From contig CM026387.1 of the NCBI GenBank assembly GCA_014843695.1, positions 76,699,548 through 76,763,547 on the forward strand: a stretch of 64,000 nt of DNA. Reading direction: 5' to 3'. Below, one piece after another: positions 11,101 to 25,400 of the stretch. The DNA comes from Archivesica marissinica (Eukaryota; Mollusca; Bivalvia; Venerida; Vesicomyidae). A program made the translations under genes and the position numbers. The notes under the pieces are model-generated. The model saw nothing but the letters and a program-made list of their open reading frames with translations, searched no databases and had not been told where the DNA came from. Within the stretch, counting starts at the first letter, position 1, and each line of letters opens with the position of its first letter.

Positions 11101-14100
11101 GTTAGATCCAATAAGGGCACACCAGGCAAGCAGCTCACACAAAGCTTGTGCCACTCAGTACTTTCATCAGGATGATGATATAAGTTCACAGACCAGGACT
11201 GTATACTAGAAAGTCACCCATATTGATATGACATGCATATAATGAATGGTCATGTCCACTTTTAATCAGGGCCTGTCCACTTTAAATCAGGGCTTGTCTA
11301 TTTTAAATTGGGGCCTGTCCATTTTCAGAGGGTTTAGGTTTAATCATATTTTATTGAATTTATCATACATGTACAGTAGCAGCAATTCAGAGGGGCCGTG
11401 GGCCTGTCTGTTAAAAAAATATTTTCCGTGAGCACTGAAAATCATTGGAAATCATAAAAGATAAAGAAGATTTGTGTTTACTAGTGTAATATAGGATTTT
11501 ACTTCACCTCGTGATCACCGGAATATCTTTTTTGGTGATCACTCGATAAAATACATTCCAATCTACACTAGTAAACACATATATCCTCTATGTCATTGTA
11601 CAGCACAACTTCAAACCTGTGAGCAAACAGTTCATAAATCTACACTAGTAAACACATATATCCTCTATGTCATTGTACAGCACAACTTCAAACCTGTGAG
11701 CAAACAGTTCATAAACAATTCTGCAAATCATGTCTACAAATGCTGTACAGTCTACAACCGTTATGTCAAAGTCGGTTATGTTGAATTATCCGGTTATCTC
11801 GAAGTCGGATCAAAGTCCCGTTTCATACACTATCATGTTACATATAACTGGCTCTGTTTATATCGAATTTCGTTAAGTCAAATTTCGGGTATTTTGTTCG
11901 GTCGGACAGAATTCGATATAGCAGATGTAGACTGTATTTTGAATTGAGAAAACAATAATATGATGTACATACATGCAGGTTTCTCTTGAGGTATTGAACT
12001 TTGTTCTGAGCTTCCTTCCTCTTGTGGAAGATCGTATTCTCTTTATCGTCAAGTTTTTGCTCGAGACGTAGCACCATGGCCTCCAGTTTGGTGACCTTCT
12101 TCCTCGACTCTTCCAGCTTCCTGATGGCCGTTCCTTCACTCACTTGTAGCTGCACAATATGTCGATGAAGTTTTCCTGTAAAATTTGGAAGATTCGATAT
12201 TGATGAAGATTAACCTTAGAATCTAGGTTTTAAAGAATATGTCTGTGGTGCGAGGATCCAAGCTAGGCTATGTCTATGTCTGGGGTGTGAGGATCCAAGC
12301 TAGGCTATGTCTATGTCGCGAGGATCCAAGCTAGGCTATGTCTGGGGTGTGAGGATCCAAGCTAGGCTATGTCTATGTCTGGGGTGTGAGGATCCAAGCT
12401 AGGCTATGTCTGGGGTGTGAGGATCCAAGCTAGGCTATGTCTATGTCTGGGGTGTGAGGATCCAAGCTAGGCTATGTCTATGTCTGGGGTGTGAGGATCC
12501 AAGCTAGGCTATGTCTATGTCTGGGGTGTGAGGATCCAAGCTAGGCTATGTCTGGGGTGTGAGGATCCAAGCTAGGCTATGTCTATGTCTGGGGTGTGAG
12601 GATCCAAGCTAGGCTATGTCTGGGGTGTGAGGATCCAAGCTAGGCTATGTCTATGTCTGGGGTGTGAGGATCCAAGCTAGGCTATGTCTATGTCTGGGGT
12701 GTGAGGATCCAAGCTAGGCTGTCTATGTCTGGGGTGTGAGGATCCAAGCTAGGCTATGTCTATGTCTGGGGTGTGAGGATCCAAGCTAGGCTATGTCTAT
12801 GTCTGGGGTGTGAGGATCCAAGCTAGGCTATGTCTATGTCTGGGGTGTGAGGATCCAAGCTAGGCTATGTCTATGTCTGGGGTGTGAGGATCCAAGCTAG
12901 TCTATGTCTGGGGTGTGAGGATCCAAGCTAGGCTATGTCTGGGGTGTGAGGATCCAAGCTAGGCTATGTCTGGGGTGTGAGGATCCAAGCTAGGCTATGT
13001 CTATGTCTGGAGTGTGAGGATCCAAGCTAGTCTATGTCTGGGGTGCGAGGATCCAAGCTAGGCTAGGTAATCAAAATATTTCATTTATTTGTGCTGTGAC
13101 ATGTAAGTAGAACATTGAAGCAACAGCAGCATTATCAGGTTGTCCGATTAGCGCAGTGGTTAACATGCTCGCTTCTCACCAATGCAACAAGGGTTCGATC
13201 CTCGGACCGGGAAGTATGTGAGATGGTACGGTGGTCGCCAGATCGGACAGGTGAGTTTTCTCTGTGTACTCCGGTTTCCTCCCACATATACGCTCTCATC
13301 CGCGCCAACGAGAGTGATTAATATAAGTTGTTAGAACTTGCTTCGCAATCGTTGTAAAATAAATAAAGTTTGAACATTATCTCGCATTCATTATCGCTGA
13401 TTTATATATTACCTCACATACCCAGCACGAAGCAGTACAAATAATACAAAGACATCTCCTATACTCTTAAAACTGTCTCATAACGCTATAAGTAATATCG
13501 CGCAGTGCATTAGTAATGTCTCTGTAACATTAATTGAAACAAGACAACGCAAATTCATGCTTACCAGTAACACAACTTTTGTACCATTTGTGGTTAATTA
13601 ATCTTGAAATGTTTAGAAAATACAATGTAAATATAAGGTTTGGCCTCAATGTACACTTTAAACAATGTGTGTTTTACATTTATTTATTGTCGCTACCGGT
13701 TGTCCATATGAGCGACGCCTCCTGAAGAAATTAGTCATTTTAGATTTGTTTTGGAGTGGAGGATAGTGCGTGTGTGTTTTACATTTATTTATTGTCGCTA
13801 CCGGTTGTCCATATGAGCGACGCCTCCTGAAGAGATTAGTCATTTTAGATTTTTGGAGGATAGTGCAATGATACAGAGAGACCTATTCCAGAATCTCCGC
13901 TGGTTCTTTTACATGCACGGTGTAAAGCACCGACACGAGACCTCGGTTTAACGTCCCATCTGAAAGACTGTTAATTTTATTAGGGTCAGACGAGGGATCG
14001 AACCTGTGATCCCTGGATTACCAGTCCAGCGTGTTACCACTGGACTACAGATCCGTCTATGGAGGATAGTGCAATGTTACAGACAGAGACCTATTCCAGA

Positions 14101-16404
14101 GTCTCCTCTTGTTCTTTTACGTGCACGGTGTAAAGCACCGACACAAGACCACAGACAAGCTATTATACCAATCAGAAGACACCTAACACAGACAAGTTAT
14201 TAAACCAATCAGAAGACACCTAACACAGACAAGTTATTATACCAATCAGAAGACACCTAACACAGACAAGTTATTAAACCAATCAGAAGACACCTAACAC
14301 AGACAAGTTATTAAACCAATCAGAAGACACCTAACACAGACAAGTTATTAAACCAATCAGAAGACACCTAACACAGACAGGTTATTCTACCAATCAGAAG
14401 ACACCTAACACAGACAAGTTATTAAACCAATCAGAAGACACCTAACACAGACAAGCTATTAAACCAATCAGAAGACATCTAACACAGACAAGTTATTAAA
14501 CCAATCAGAAGACACCTAACACAGACAAGTTAGTATACCAGTCAGAAGACACCTAACACAGACAAGTTATTCTACCAATCAGAAGACACCTAACACAGAC
14601 AAGTTATTATACCAATCAGAAGACACCTAACACAGACAAGTTAGTATACCAATCAGAAGACACCTAACACAGACAAGTTATTATACCAATCAGAAGACAC
14701 CTAACACAGACAAGTTATTATACCAATCAGAAGACACCTAACACAGACAAGTTAGTATACCAATCAGAAGACACCTAACACAGACAAGTTATTCTACCAA
14801 TCAGAAGACACCTAACACAGACAAGTTATTAAACCAATCAGAAGACACCCAACACAGACAAGTTAGTATACCAATCAGAAGACACCTAACACAGACAAGT
14901 TATTCTACCAATCAGAAGACACCTAACACAGACAAGTTATTCTACCAATCAGAAGACACCTAACACAGACAAGTTATTATACCAATCAGAAGACACCTAA
15001 CAAAGACAAGCTATTCTACCAATCAGAAGACACCTAACACAGACAAGTTATTATACCAATCAGAAGACACCTAACACAGACAAGTTATTAAACCAATCAG
15101 AAGACACCTAACACAGACAAGTTATTATACCAATCAGAAGACACCTAACACAGACAAGTTATTATACCAATCAGAAGACACCTAACAAAGACAAGCTATT
15201 CTACCAATCAGAAGACACCTAACACAGACAAGTTATTCTACCAATCAGAAGACACCTAACACAGACAAGCTATTATACCAATAATTGTCTTTTCATCACT
15301 TTGGACCTGGAAGTCGAGTAGCTGTTGCCGTAGTGACTTCACTTCCTTCTCTTTGGATATATGCTGCATCTCCAATGCTTTCACCTGAGAACTGGCCACA
15401 TCCGTCACTTCCTGGAAATGACAATTCAGAAATTATGTATACAACATTTACATAGGAATACTAAATGCTCAAACACCGCGAAACACATTAATGTGTTTAT
15501 ACTATCATGTTCTAGCTGATTACGAGTATTGACCCATTTCTGCTCAATTATTTTTTTTTAATACAAATTTCTTTTATCTCGATTGCGAAACAAGTTCTTT
15601 CAACTTATATTAATCACTCTCGAGACCTCATTCCTGATGGAATCCATCGCCATGAAGGAGAGAAAAGGCTAACAATAATACATGTACTGCAGTATAATAA
15701 TTCTGTATTACTAATTTTATCAGTGCAATGGTCTTTGTGTGAGTGGGTGGGGTATGTTGTGCAGTTGGATATGTTACTGCTAGTTGCTAGGCAACAAAGC
15801 CTTGCCAGTGCGGATTCAACTTATGAATGTGCCTGTATCAGGAATCTGATCAGGACATGTCTAACCATGAGTATCAAGTTCTCGTGCTGTAACGTGAACA
15901 AATTATCTTCATGCCTGTATAATTGTCACTTGAGTTTAGAGGTTTCATGCTATAAGTTAAGCACATCTTCATCGTGCCTGTATAATTAAACATCTCACCT
16001 TGAGTTTAGAATTTTCATGCTTTAAGTTGAGCACATGTTCTTCGTGCTGTTCAATCTTCCGTCTGTCTGCATCACTCACAGCCTTCGTCACAGAATCTGC
16101 ATAATGGAGATAAGAATTTGTTGTTTTACAGATGCAAATAACTGGCCGATTAGCGCAGTGGTTAACGCGCTCGCTTCTCACCAATGCAACCTGGGTTCGA
16201 TCCTCGGACAGGGCGGTATGTCAGATGGTACGGTGATCGGACAGGTGGGTTTTCCAGTTTCCTCCCACACGAATGACCACATTTATGTTTTCATCCGCGC
16301 CAACGAGAGTGATTAATATGTTAGAACTTGCTTCACAATAATTGTAAAATAAATCAAGTTTAAACTTGAAATAACATGAGATAATTAACCTCTGCCTGCC
16401 TGCC

Positions 16405-16439
<35 letters not shown>

Positions 16440-19400
16440 GGACAGGATAATTCAAGTTGTGGATGGATGTTGATGAAACTTTATGGATATATAGTGGGTT
16501 GGTCTTGGAGGAAGTTATTCTGGGATAAATCAGTCATGGCCTGTGGTCAGGATGCCCAGTGAAGTATCCACTCCAATAGACAATATACTGCTGTAAGATC
16601 AAGTATTGGTCTGTGTGTCCTAATTTAAAATGCTACAATTATTTTCTTTATGGAAAAAAATATAAAACAAATCAAATGGTAAAGTTTATAAACTAAGCCC
16701 CAAGTACCCATTTCTGCATTAACAATAAATTGAGCTCTGACAATAACTTAAGATATTTCACGTACCTGAAAGCTCATCTCTCAGATCTCGCTCTATCTTT
16801 TGAAGATCTAAATTGGACCTAGTAATCTGAAACATACAATCAATGAAATACAATGTGGAAACTTACTGTATACTCAGGAGGTAACGGTACATCATGCAAT
16901 ATTTACAAACATTTAATTTCATTAATATTTACAAACATTTAATTTCATTAATATTTACCATCATTTAATTTCATTAATATTTACCATCATTTATTTTCAT
17001 TAATATTTACCATCATTTAATTTCATTAATATTTACCATCATTTAATTTCATTAATATTTACCATCATTTATTTTCATTAATATTTATCATCATTTAATT
17101 TTCATTAATATTTACCATCATTTAATTTCATTAATATTTACCATCATTTAATTTCATTAATATTTACCATCATTTATTTTCATTAATATTTATTATCATT
17201 TAATTTTCATTAATATTTACCATCATTTAATTTCATTAATATTTACCATCATTAATTTTCATTAAGATTTACCATCATTTAATTTCATTAATATTTACCA
17301 TCATTTATTTTCATTAATATTTACCATCATTTATTTTCATTAATATTTATCATCATTTATTTTCATTAATATTTATCATCATTTATTTTCTTTAATATTT
17401 ACCATCATTTAATTTCATTAATATTTACCATCATTTATTTTCTTTAATATTTACCATCATTTAATTTCATTAATATTTACCATCATTTATTTTCTTTAAT
17501 ATTTACCATCATTTAATTTCATTAATATTTACCATCATTTATTTTCATTAATATTTACCATCATTTATTTTCATTTTCTTTTTATCATTAATATTCACTT
17601 CATTGCAACTTCAAAATTCATGGAAATCTGCACTTTACAGTATTACTATAAACTCATAATACACAGAATGTCATGAAATCCAAACTACACCAAACAACAA
17701 GACAGGAGCCAATCTTGTACAATAATCTTGTAAAATACTTAATCCAATGAAATTGAAGTAGTTATCAATATTACTAGTGTTTGTATTTGTAGCATAATAC
17801 TCAATTGGTGTCATTAAAACAGAATTATTAAACATATATAGCATCTTACATGAGTGGTGATTTCATATCGTATTTTACCGTCAAAGATGGTATGAAATCA
17901 CCACGAGTGTAAGATCCTTTGTATCACATTACCATATTGGGTTTCAATAATATTTTTTCACAAAATAATGCTGCTTCTTTCATTTTGGTGCCAACTGTCA
18001 GCGCAAATTGTCATGACGTCACTAAATTGTCATGATGTCACTAAATTGTCACGACATCACTAAATTGTCATGATGTCACTAAATTGTCATGATGTCACTA
18101 AATTGTCACGACATCACTAAATTGTCATGATGTCACTAAATTGTCATGACATCACTAAATTGTCATGACGTCACTAAATTGTCATGATGTCACTAAATTG
18201 TCACGATGTAACTAAATTGTCATGATGTCACTAAATTGTCATGACATCACTAAATTGTCATGATGTCACTAAATTGTCACGACATCACTAAATTGTCATG
18301 ATGTCACTAAATTGTTATTACATCACTAAATTGTCATGATGTCACTACGCAATGTAACGTTATATTTATATTTTAAACAGCGTTATAATTCTTTTAAATC
18401 CTAGATTGTCTGACCATTATCGGTTTGTAACCATTATCGTTATGTAACCATTATCGGTTTGTAACCATTATCATTATGTAACCATTATCGGTATGTAACC
18501 AATAACGGTATGTAACCATTATCGGTATGTAACCATTATCGGTATGTAACCAATAACGGTATGTAACCATTATCGGTTTGTAACCATTATCGTTATGTAA
18601 CCATTATCGGTATGTAACCAATAACGGTATGTAACCATTATCGGTTTGTAACCATTATCGTTATGTAACCATTATCGGTATGTAACCAATAACGGTATGT
18701 AACCATTATCGGTTTGTAACCATTATCGGTATTACCATTATCGGTTTGTAACCATTATCGGTATGTACCATTATCGGTTTGTAACCATTATCGGTATGTA
18801 ACCATTATCGGTATGTAACCATTATCGTTATGTAACCATTATCGATATGTAACCAATAACGGTATGTAACCATTATCGGTTTGTAACCATTATCAGTATG
18901 TACCATTATCGGTATGTAACCATTATCGGTATGTAACCATTATCGGTTTGTAACCATTATCGGTATGTACCATTATCGGTTTGTAACCATTATCGGTATG
19001 TAACCATTATCGGTATGTACCATTATCGGTTTGTAACCATTATCGGTATGTAACCATTATCGGTATGTAACCATTATCGTTATGTAACCATTATCGGTAT
19101 GTAACCAATAACGGTATGTAACCATTATCGGTTTGTAACCATTATCGGTATGTACCATTATCGGTATGTAACCATTATCGGTATGTAACCATTATCGGTA
19201 TGTACAATTATCGGTTTGTAACCATTATCGGTATGTACCATTATCGGTTTGTAACCAATAACGGTATGTAACCATTATCGGTTTGTAACCATTATCGGTA
19301 TGTACCATTATCGGTATGTAACCATTATCGGTATGTAACCATTATCGGTATGTACCATTATCGGTTTGTAACCATTATCGGTATTTACCATTATCGGTTT

Positions 19401-22400
19401 GTAACCATTATCGGTATGTAACCATTATCGTTATGTAACCATTATCGGTATGTAACCAATAACGGTATGTAACCATTATCGGTATGTACCATTATCGGTT
19501 TGTAACCATTATCGGTATGTAACCATTATCGGTATGTAACCATTATCGTTATGTAACCATTATCAGTATGTAACCAATAACGGTATGTAACCATTATCGG
19601 TTTGTAACCATTATCGGTATGTACCATTATCGGTATGTAACCATTATCGGTATGTAACCATTATCGGTATGTACAATTATCGGTTTGTAACCATTATCGG
19701 TATGTACCATTATCGGTTTGTAACCAATAACGGTATGTAACCATTATCGGTTTGTAACCATTATCGGTATGTACCATTATCGGTATGTAACCATTATCGG
19801 TATGTAACCATTATCGGTATGTACCATTATCGGTTTGTAACCATTATCGGTATTTACCATTATCGGTTTGTAACCATTATCGGTATGTAACCATTATCGT
19901 TATGTAACCATTATCGGTATGTAACCAATAACGGTATGTAACCATTATCGGTATGTAACCATTATCGGTATGTAACCATTATCGGTTTGTAACCATTATC
20001 GGTATGTACCATAATCGTTATGTAACCATTATCGGTATGTAACCAATAACGGTATGTAACCATTATCGGTTTGTAACCATTATCATTATGTAACCATTAT
20101 CGGTATGTAACCAATAACGGTATGTAACCATTATCGGTTTGTAACCATTATCGTTATGTAACCATTATCGGTATGTAACCAATAACGGTATGTAACCATT
20201 ATCGGTTTGTAACCATTATCGTTATGTAACCATTATCGGTATGTAACCAATAACGGTATGTAACCATTATCGGTTTGTAACCATTATCGGTATGTACCAT
20301 TATCGGTATGTAACCATTATCGGTATGTAACCATTATCGGTATGTACCATTATCGGTTTGTAACCATTATCGGTATGTACTATTATCGGTTTGTAACCAT
20401 TATCGGTATGTACCCATTATCGGTATGTAACCATTATCGTTATGTAACCATTATCGGTATGTAACCAATAATGGTATGTAACCATTATCGGTATGTACCA
20501 TTATCAGTATGTAACCATTATCGGTATGTACCATTATCGGTTTGTAACCATTATCGGTATGTACCATTATCGGTTTGTAACCATTATCGGTATGTAACCA
20601 TTATCAGTATGTACCATTATCGGTTTGTAACCATTATCGGTATATAACCATTATCGGTATGTAACCATTATCGTTATGTAACCATTATCGGTATGTAACC
20701 AATAACGGTATGTAACCATTATCGGTTTGTAACCATTATCGGTATGTAACCATTATCGGTATGTAACCATTATCGGTATGTACAATTATCGGTTTGTAAC
20801 CATTATCGGTATGTACCATTATCGGTTTGTAACCATTATCGGTATGTAACCATTATCGGTATGTAACCATTATCGTTATGTAACCATTATCGGTATGTAA
20901 CCAATAACGGTATGTAACCATTATCGGTTTGTAACCATTATCGGTATGTACCATTATCGGTATGTAACCATTATCGGTATGTAACCATTATCGGTATGTA
21001 CCATTATCGGTTTGTAACCATTATCGGTATTTACCATTATCGGTTTGTAACCATTATCGGTATGTAACCATTATCGGTATGTAACCATTATTGTTATGTA
21101 ACCATTATCGGTATGTAACCAATAACGGTATGTAACCATTATCGGTATGTAACCATTATCGGTATGTAATCATTATCGGTTTGTAACCATTATCGGTATG
21201 TACCATTATCGGTATGTAACCATTATCGGTATGTAACCATTATCGGTATGTACCATTATCGGTTTGTAACCATTATCGGTATGTACCATTATCGGTTTGT
21301 AATCATTATTGGTATGTACCATTATCGGTATGTACCATTATCGGTTTGTAACCATTATCGGTATGTACCATTATCGGTATGTACCATTATCGGTATGTAA
21401 CCATTATCGGTATGTAACCATTATCGGTATGTAACCATTATCGGTATGTACCATTATCGGTATGTAACCATTATCGGTATGTACCATTATCGGTATGTAA
21501 CCATTATCGGTTTGTAACCATTATCGGTATGTAACCATTATCGGTATGTAACCATTATCGGTATGTAACCATTATCGGTATGTAACCATTATTGGTATTT
21601 ACCATTATCGGTATGTAACCATTATCAGTATGTAACCATTATCAGTATGTAACCATTATCGGTATGTAACCATTATCGGTATGTAACCATTATCGGTATG
21701 TAACCATTACCGGTATGTAACCATTATCGGTATGTAACCATTATCGGTATGTAACCATTATCGGTATGTAACCATTATCGGTATGTAACCATTAACGTTA
21801 TGTACCATTATCGATATGTAACCATTATCGGTATGTAACCATTAACGTTATGTACCATTATCAGTATATAACCATTATCGGTATGTAACCATTAACGTTA
21901 TGTAACCATTACCGGTATGTAACCATTATCGGTATGTACCATTATCGGTATGTAACCATTAACATTATGTAACCATTATCGGTATGTAACCATTATCGGT
22001 ATGTACCATTATCGGTATGTAACCATTATTGGTATGTACCATTATCGGTATGTAACCATTATCAGTATGTAACCATTAACGGTATGTAACCATTAACGTT
22101 ATGTACTAATTCAAATAGAAATATGCATACTTTAAAGGTTAATTTACAAATTATATAGATTATTCTCTCAGAATCCTTCCATGTGTTATTACACGTGTGT
22201 ACATATAAGAAATTATGAAATGACTGTATGAACCTGAATACAAGCAAAGTATATAATTATAGTAGGGATGGCAACGAATAGTATCCGGTCAGTAAGGTAT
22301 TCGAATATTTGTTATAATTCTATTAAAAACTCAAAATCACTCAAACTCTTATAAGAAATGCCAAATTAAGAACTGCTTTCCGTTGAAGTGTGTTTGTTTT

Positions 22401-25400
22401 TCAAATGATTATTCAGATTGATCTTGTAACCGAATCTGTTAAATCCAATTTGCACCTAACAGTTTTCTTATTCCCTGCGCGATTGTAGTCTTTCCAAACG
22501 TATGACTGAGTGGGCGGTATTTTTATGAGGATAACATCATAAAGATCGTATTTTATATAGTACGTTTGGGTAATATTGAGCAGTTAATTATAAATTTAAG
22601 AAACACAGGGTGGATGTTGCAGCTTGTCTGTAATATTTCAACGGAATTTTCTCATCTATTTAGTTTTGACATCATAATTAAACATCTTAGCACCTACTGT
22701 AATTATCCAATTACATGGCAATTAACACTTGCCATGGATGCGACAACAACATTGTTTATTCAAACATCCGTGGGCAGTTTCTTTTGTATTGGAAGGTTTT
22801 ATGATGGCTTCAAATTGTAAAAGAAAGCAACGTATCGGATTTATGACAATTTTTGCAAATATTATATATTTTTTCCAAATATTCGAATACTGGAATAGTA
22901 TTCGGATATTCGGACGTTCGAGCGAGTATTCGAATATTCATTGCCATCCCTAAATTATGGACAAATACTGCCCTGATAACACGAATTACCTCAGCAAATT
23001 TATCCTCCAAGTCTCTATTTCTGTTTTCAAGACCGTGTAGGATAGATTTCTGCTGCTCGTACATGTTGACGGCATGTTCTGCCCGCTGTCGTTCGTTCAT
23101 TTCCTTCATTTCTAGGGTAGTTATCTTCTTGGAAGTAGAAATGACATCACCGTCTGTGATACCCTTAATCTCTGTACCACCAGTAACACCTGTCATTCAA
23201 ACAGAATATCTCGCAAGTTGATAAACCACAGACATGCATCACACATAATGTGCCAGAAAAATAGATATAGTGTTTCCCCTAAGCAGGAATAGGAGGACGG
23301 ATCTGTAGTCCAGTGGTAACACGCTGGACTGGTAATCCAGGGATCGTAGGTTTGATCCCCCGTCTGACCCTAATACAATTAACAGTCTTTCAGATGGGAC
23401 GTAAAACCGAGGTCTCGTGTCGGTGCTGTACACCGTGCACGTAAAAGAACCAGCGGAGACTCTGGAATGGGTCTCTGTCCATATCATTGCACTATCCTCC
23501 AAAATATAAAATGACTAATCTCTTCAGGAGGCGTCGCTCATATGGGCAACCGGTAGCGACGATAAATAAACGTAAAACACACACAGGAATAGTAGGGCGG
23601 CCAGCCCCTATGCTCGAAATTCTGAAAATGCCGGCTCTCGTGTGCCTAAATTCTCAATAAAACTTGATAATAATTGTTGCAATATTGCTTCAAATCCCTC
23701 AACAATCCCTAGTCCCATGTTAGACTGATGCTATAATCTGGAATACGCAGGTTTACGATCAATATGCTGTGAAATGTCCACCTATATACTGTGTAGTCTA
23801 GGGCAATGTACATTGTATTAGCACAGGTAATGTCCACCTATATACTGTGTAGCCTAGGGCAACGTACATTGTATTAGCACAGGTAATGTCCGCCTATATA
23901 CTGTGTAGCCTAGGGCAATGTACATTGTATTAGCACAGGAAATGTCCACCTATATACTGTGTAGCCTAGGGCAACGTACATTGTATTAGCACAGGAAATG
24001 TCCACCTATATACTGTGTAGCCTAGGGCAATGTACATGGTATTAGCACAGGAAATGATCAGGCAACCAACTTTTGTCAACCAATTTTTGTCGTCTGTATG
24101 CATCAATTTGTGTTATGTATATTGAAAAGACATATAAGTCAATATGTACAAACCAATTTGGCAAGTAATCATGATACGTGCCAATCAGTTCATTTGCGCA
24201 CATTTATGCCGCAATTTTCGTTTCAGATATTGTTGTACGACAAATGTAGGATTATTATCGACGCGCAGAAATTCTTTCACGTCTTTAGTTTTACTGGTAC
24301 TGTGCATATCACAGCATGTGGATTGCCCCATTGCACCGGACGGAAATTCCGCCAACGGATTTTAATTATGCCGCCATTATATTTTATATGAAAGTTTCTA
24401 TTTAATTGAATGTAAATGAATTTGTTTATACAAATTTATTTTAGCTCGATTGTGAAACAAGTTATTACAACTTATATTTATCACTCTCGAGACCTCATTC
24501 CTGATGGAATCCATCGCCACGAGGGAGAGAGAAGAGGCAATGTGGATTTTAAATGCCTTGCCTAAGGGCACAATCGTAATGGCTCCAGCAGGGCTCGAAC
24601 TCCAAACCTTTCGCACCTGAAGCGAACGCGCATCCACTGCGCTATCACGACTTCCACATGATGAATTATTGTTATAATTTTGTGTCTTACATTTTTGCTT
24701 AGATAATTATCTGGATACCACACCATTGTCATGAACTACCGGTATATATTTTGAATTGTAATACGCAATAGGTTGCAAAATTGATTCGTCCTCAAATGTT
24801 TTGTACTTATAATAACATAAAGTATGTGAGATGGTACGGTGGTTGCCAGATTAGACAGGTGGGTTTTCTCCGGGTACTCCGGTTTCCTCCCATACGAATG
24901 ACCACATATACGCTTTCATCCACGCCAAAGAGAGTGATTAATAAAAGTTGCTAGAACTTGCTTAAACTCATAATAACATGAATTAGACCTTGTCAATTCT
25001 GCCCTTTTAAGAACAGGCAACATGAAAAAATGCCCTTTTTCTACCTGCACCCAGCCCTTTTCTGTCTTGGGGAAACACTACAAGAAACTACAGACATAAT
25101 TCCCCTATTATTAATTGAGTTTCACTGTGTACTGGCGAGTTAAATCATTCACCGAACATGTTAGCACGTTTATAATTGCCAAAGATATATTGCAACAGGC
25201 TAGTACACTTCATTTATCTTACTATAATCATTCACCGAACATGTTAGCACGTTTATAATTGCCAAAGATATATTGCAACAGGCTAGTACACTTCATTTAT
25301 CTTACTATAATCATTCACCGAACATGTTAGCACGTTTATAATTGCCAAAGATATATTGCAACAGGCTAGTACACTTCATTTATCTTACTATAATCATTAC

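Noticed and set aside
18415..22105. Donor-like GGTATGT in every unit of the 17-bp array
   Set aside because: It is on the plus strand, antisense to CEP290, and not next to an exon, so it is not comparable with the two donor-linked arrays.
23296..23372. Functional tRNA gene
   Set aside because: A and B boxes are good, but the sequence continues into a repeated SINE body and has a target duplication; the same head occurs many times in the window.
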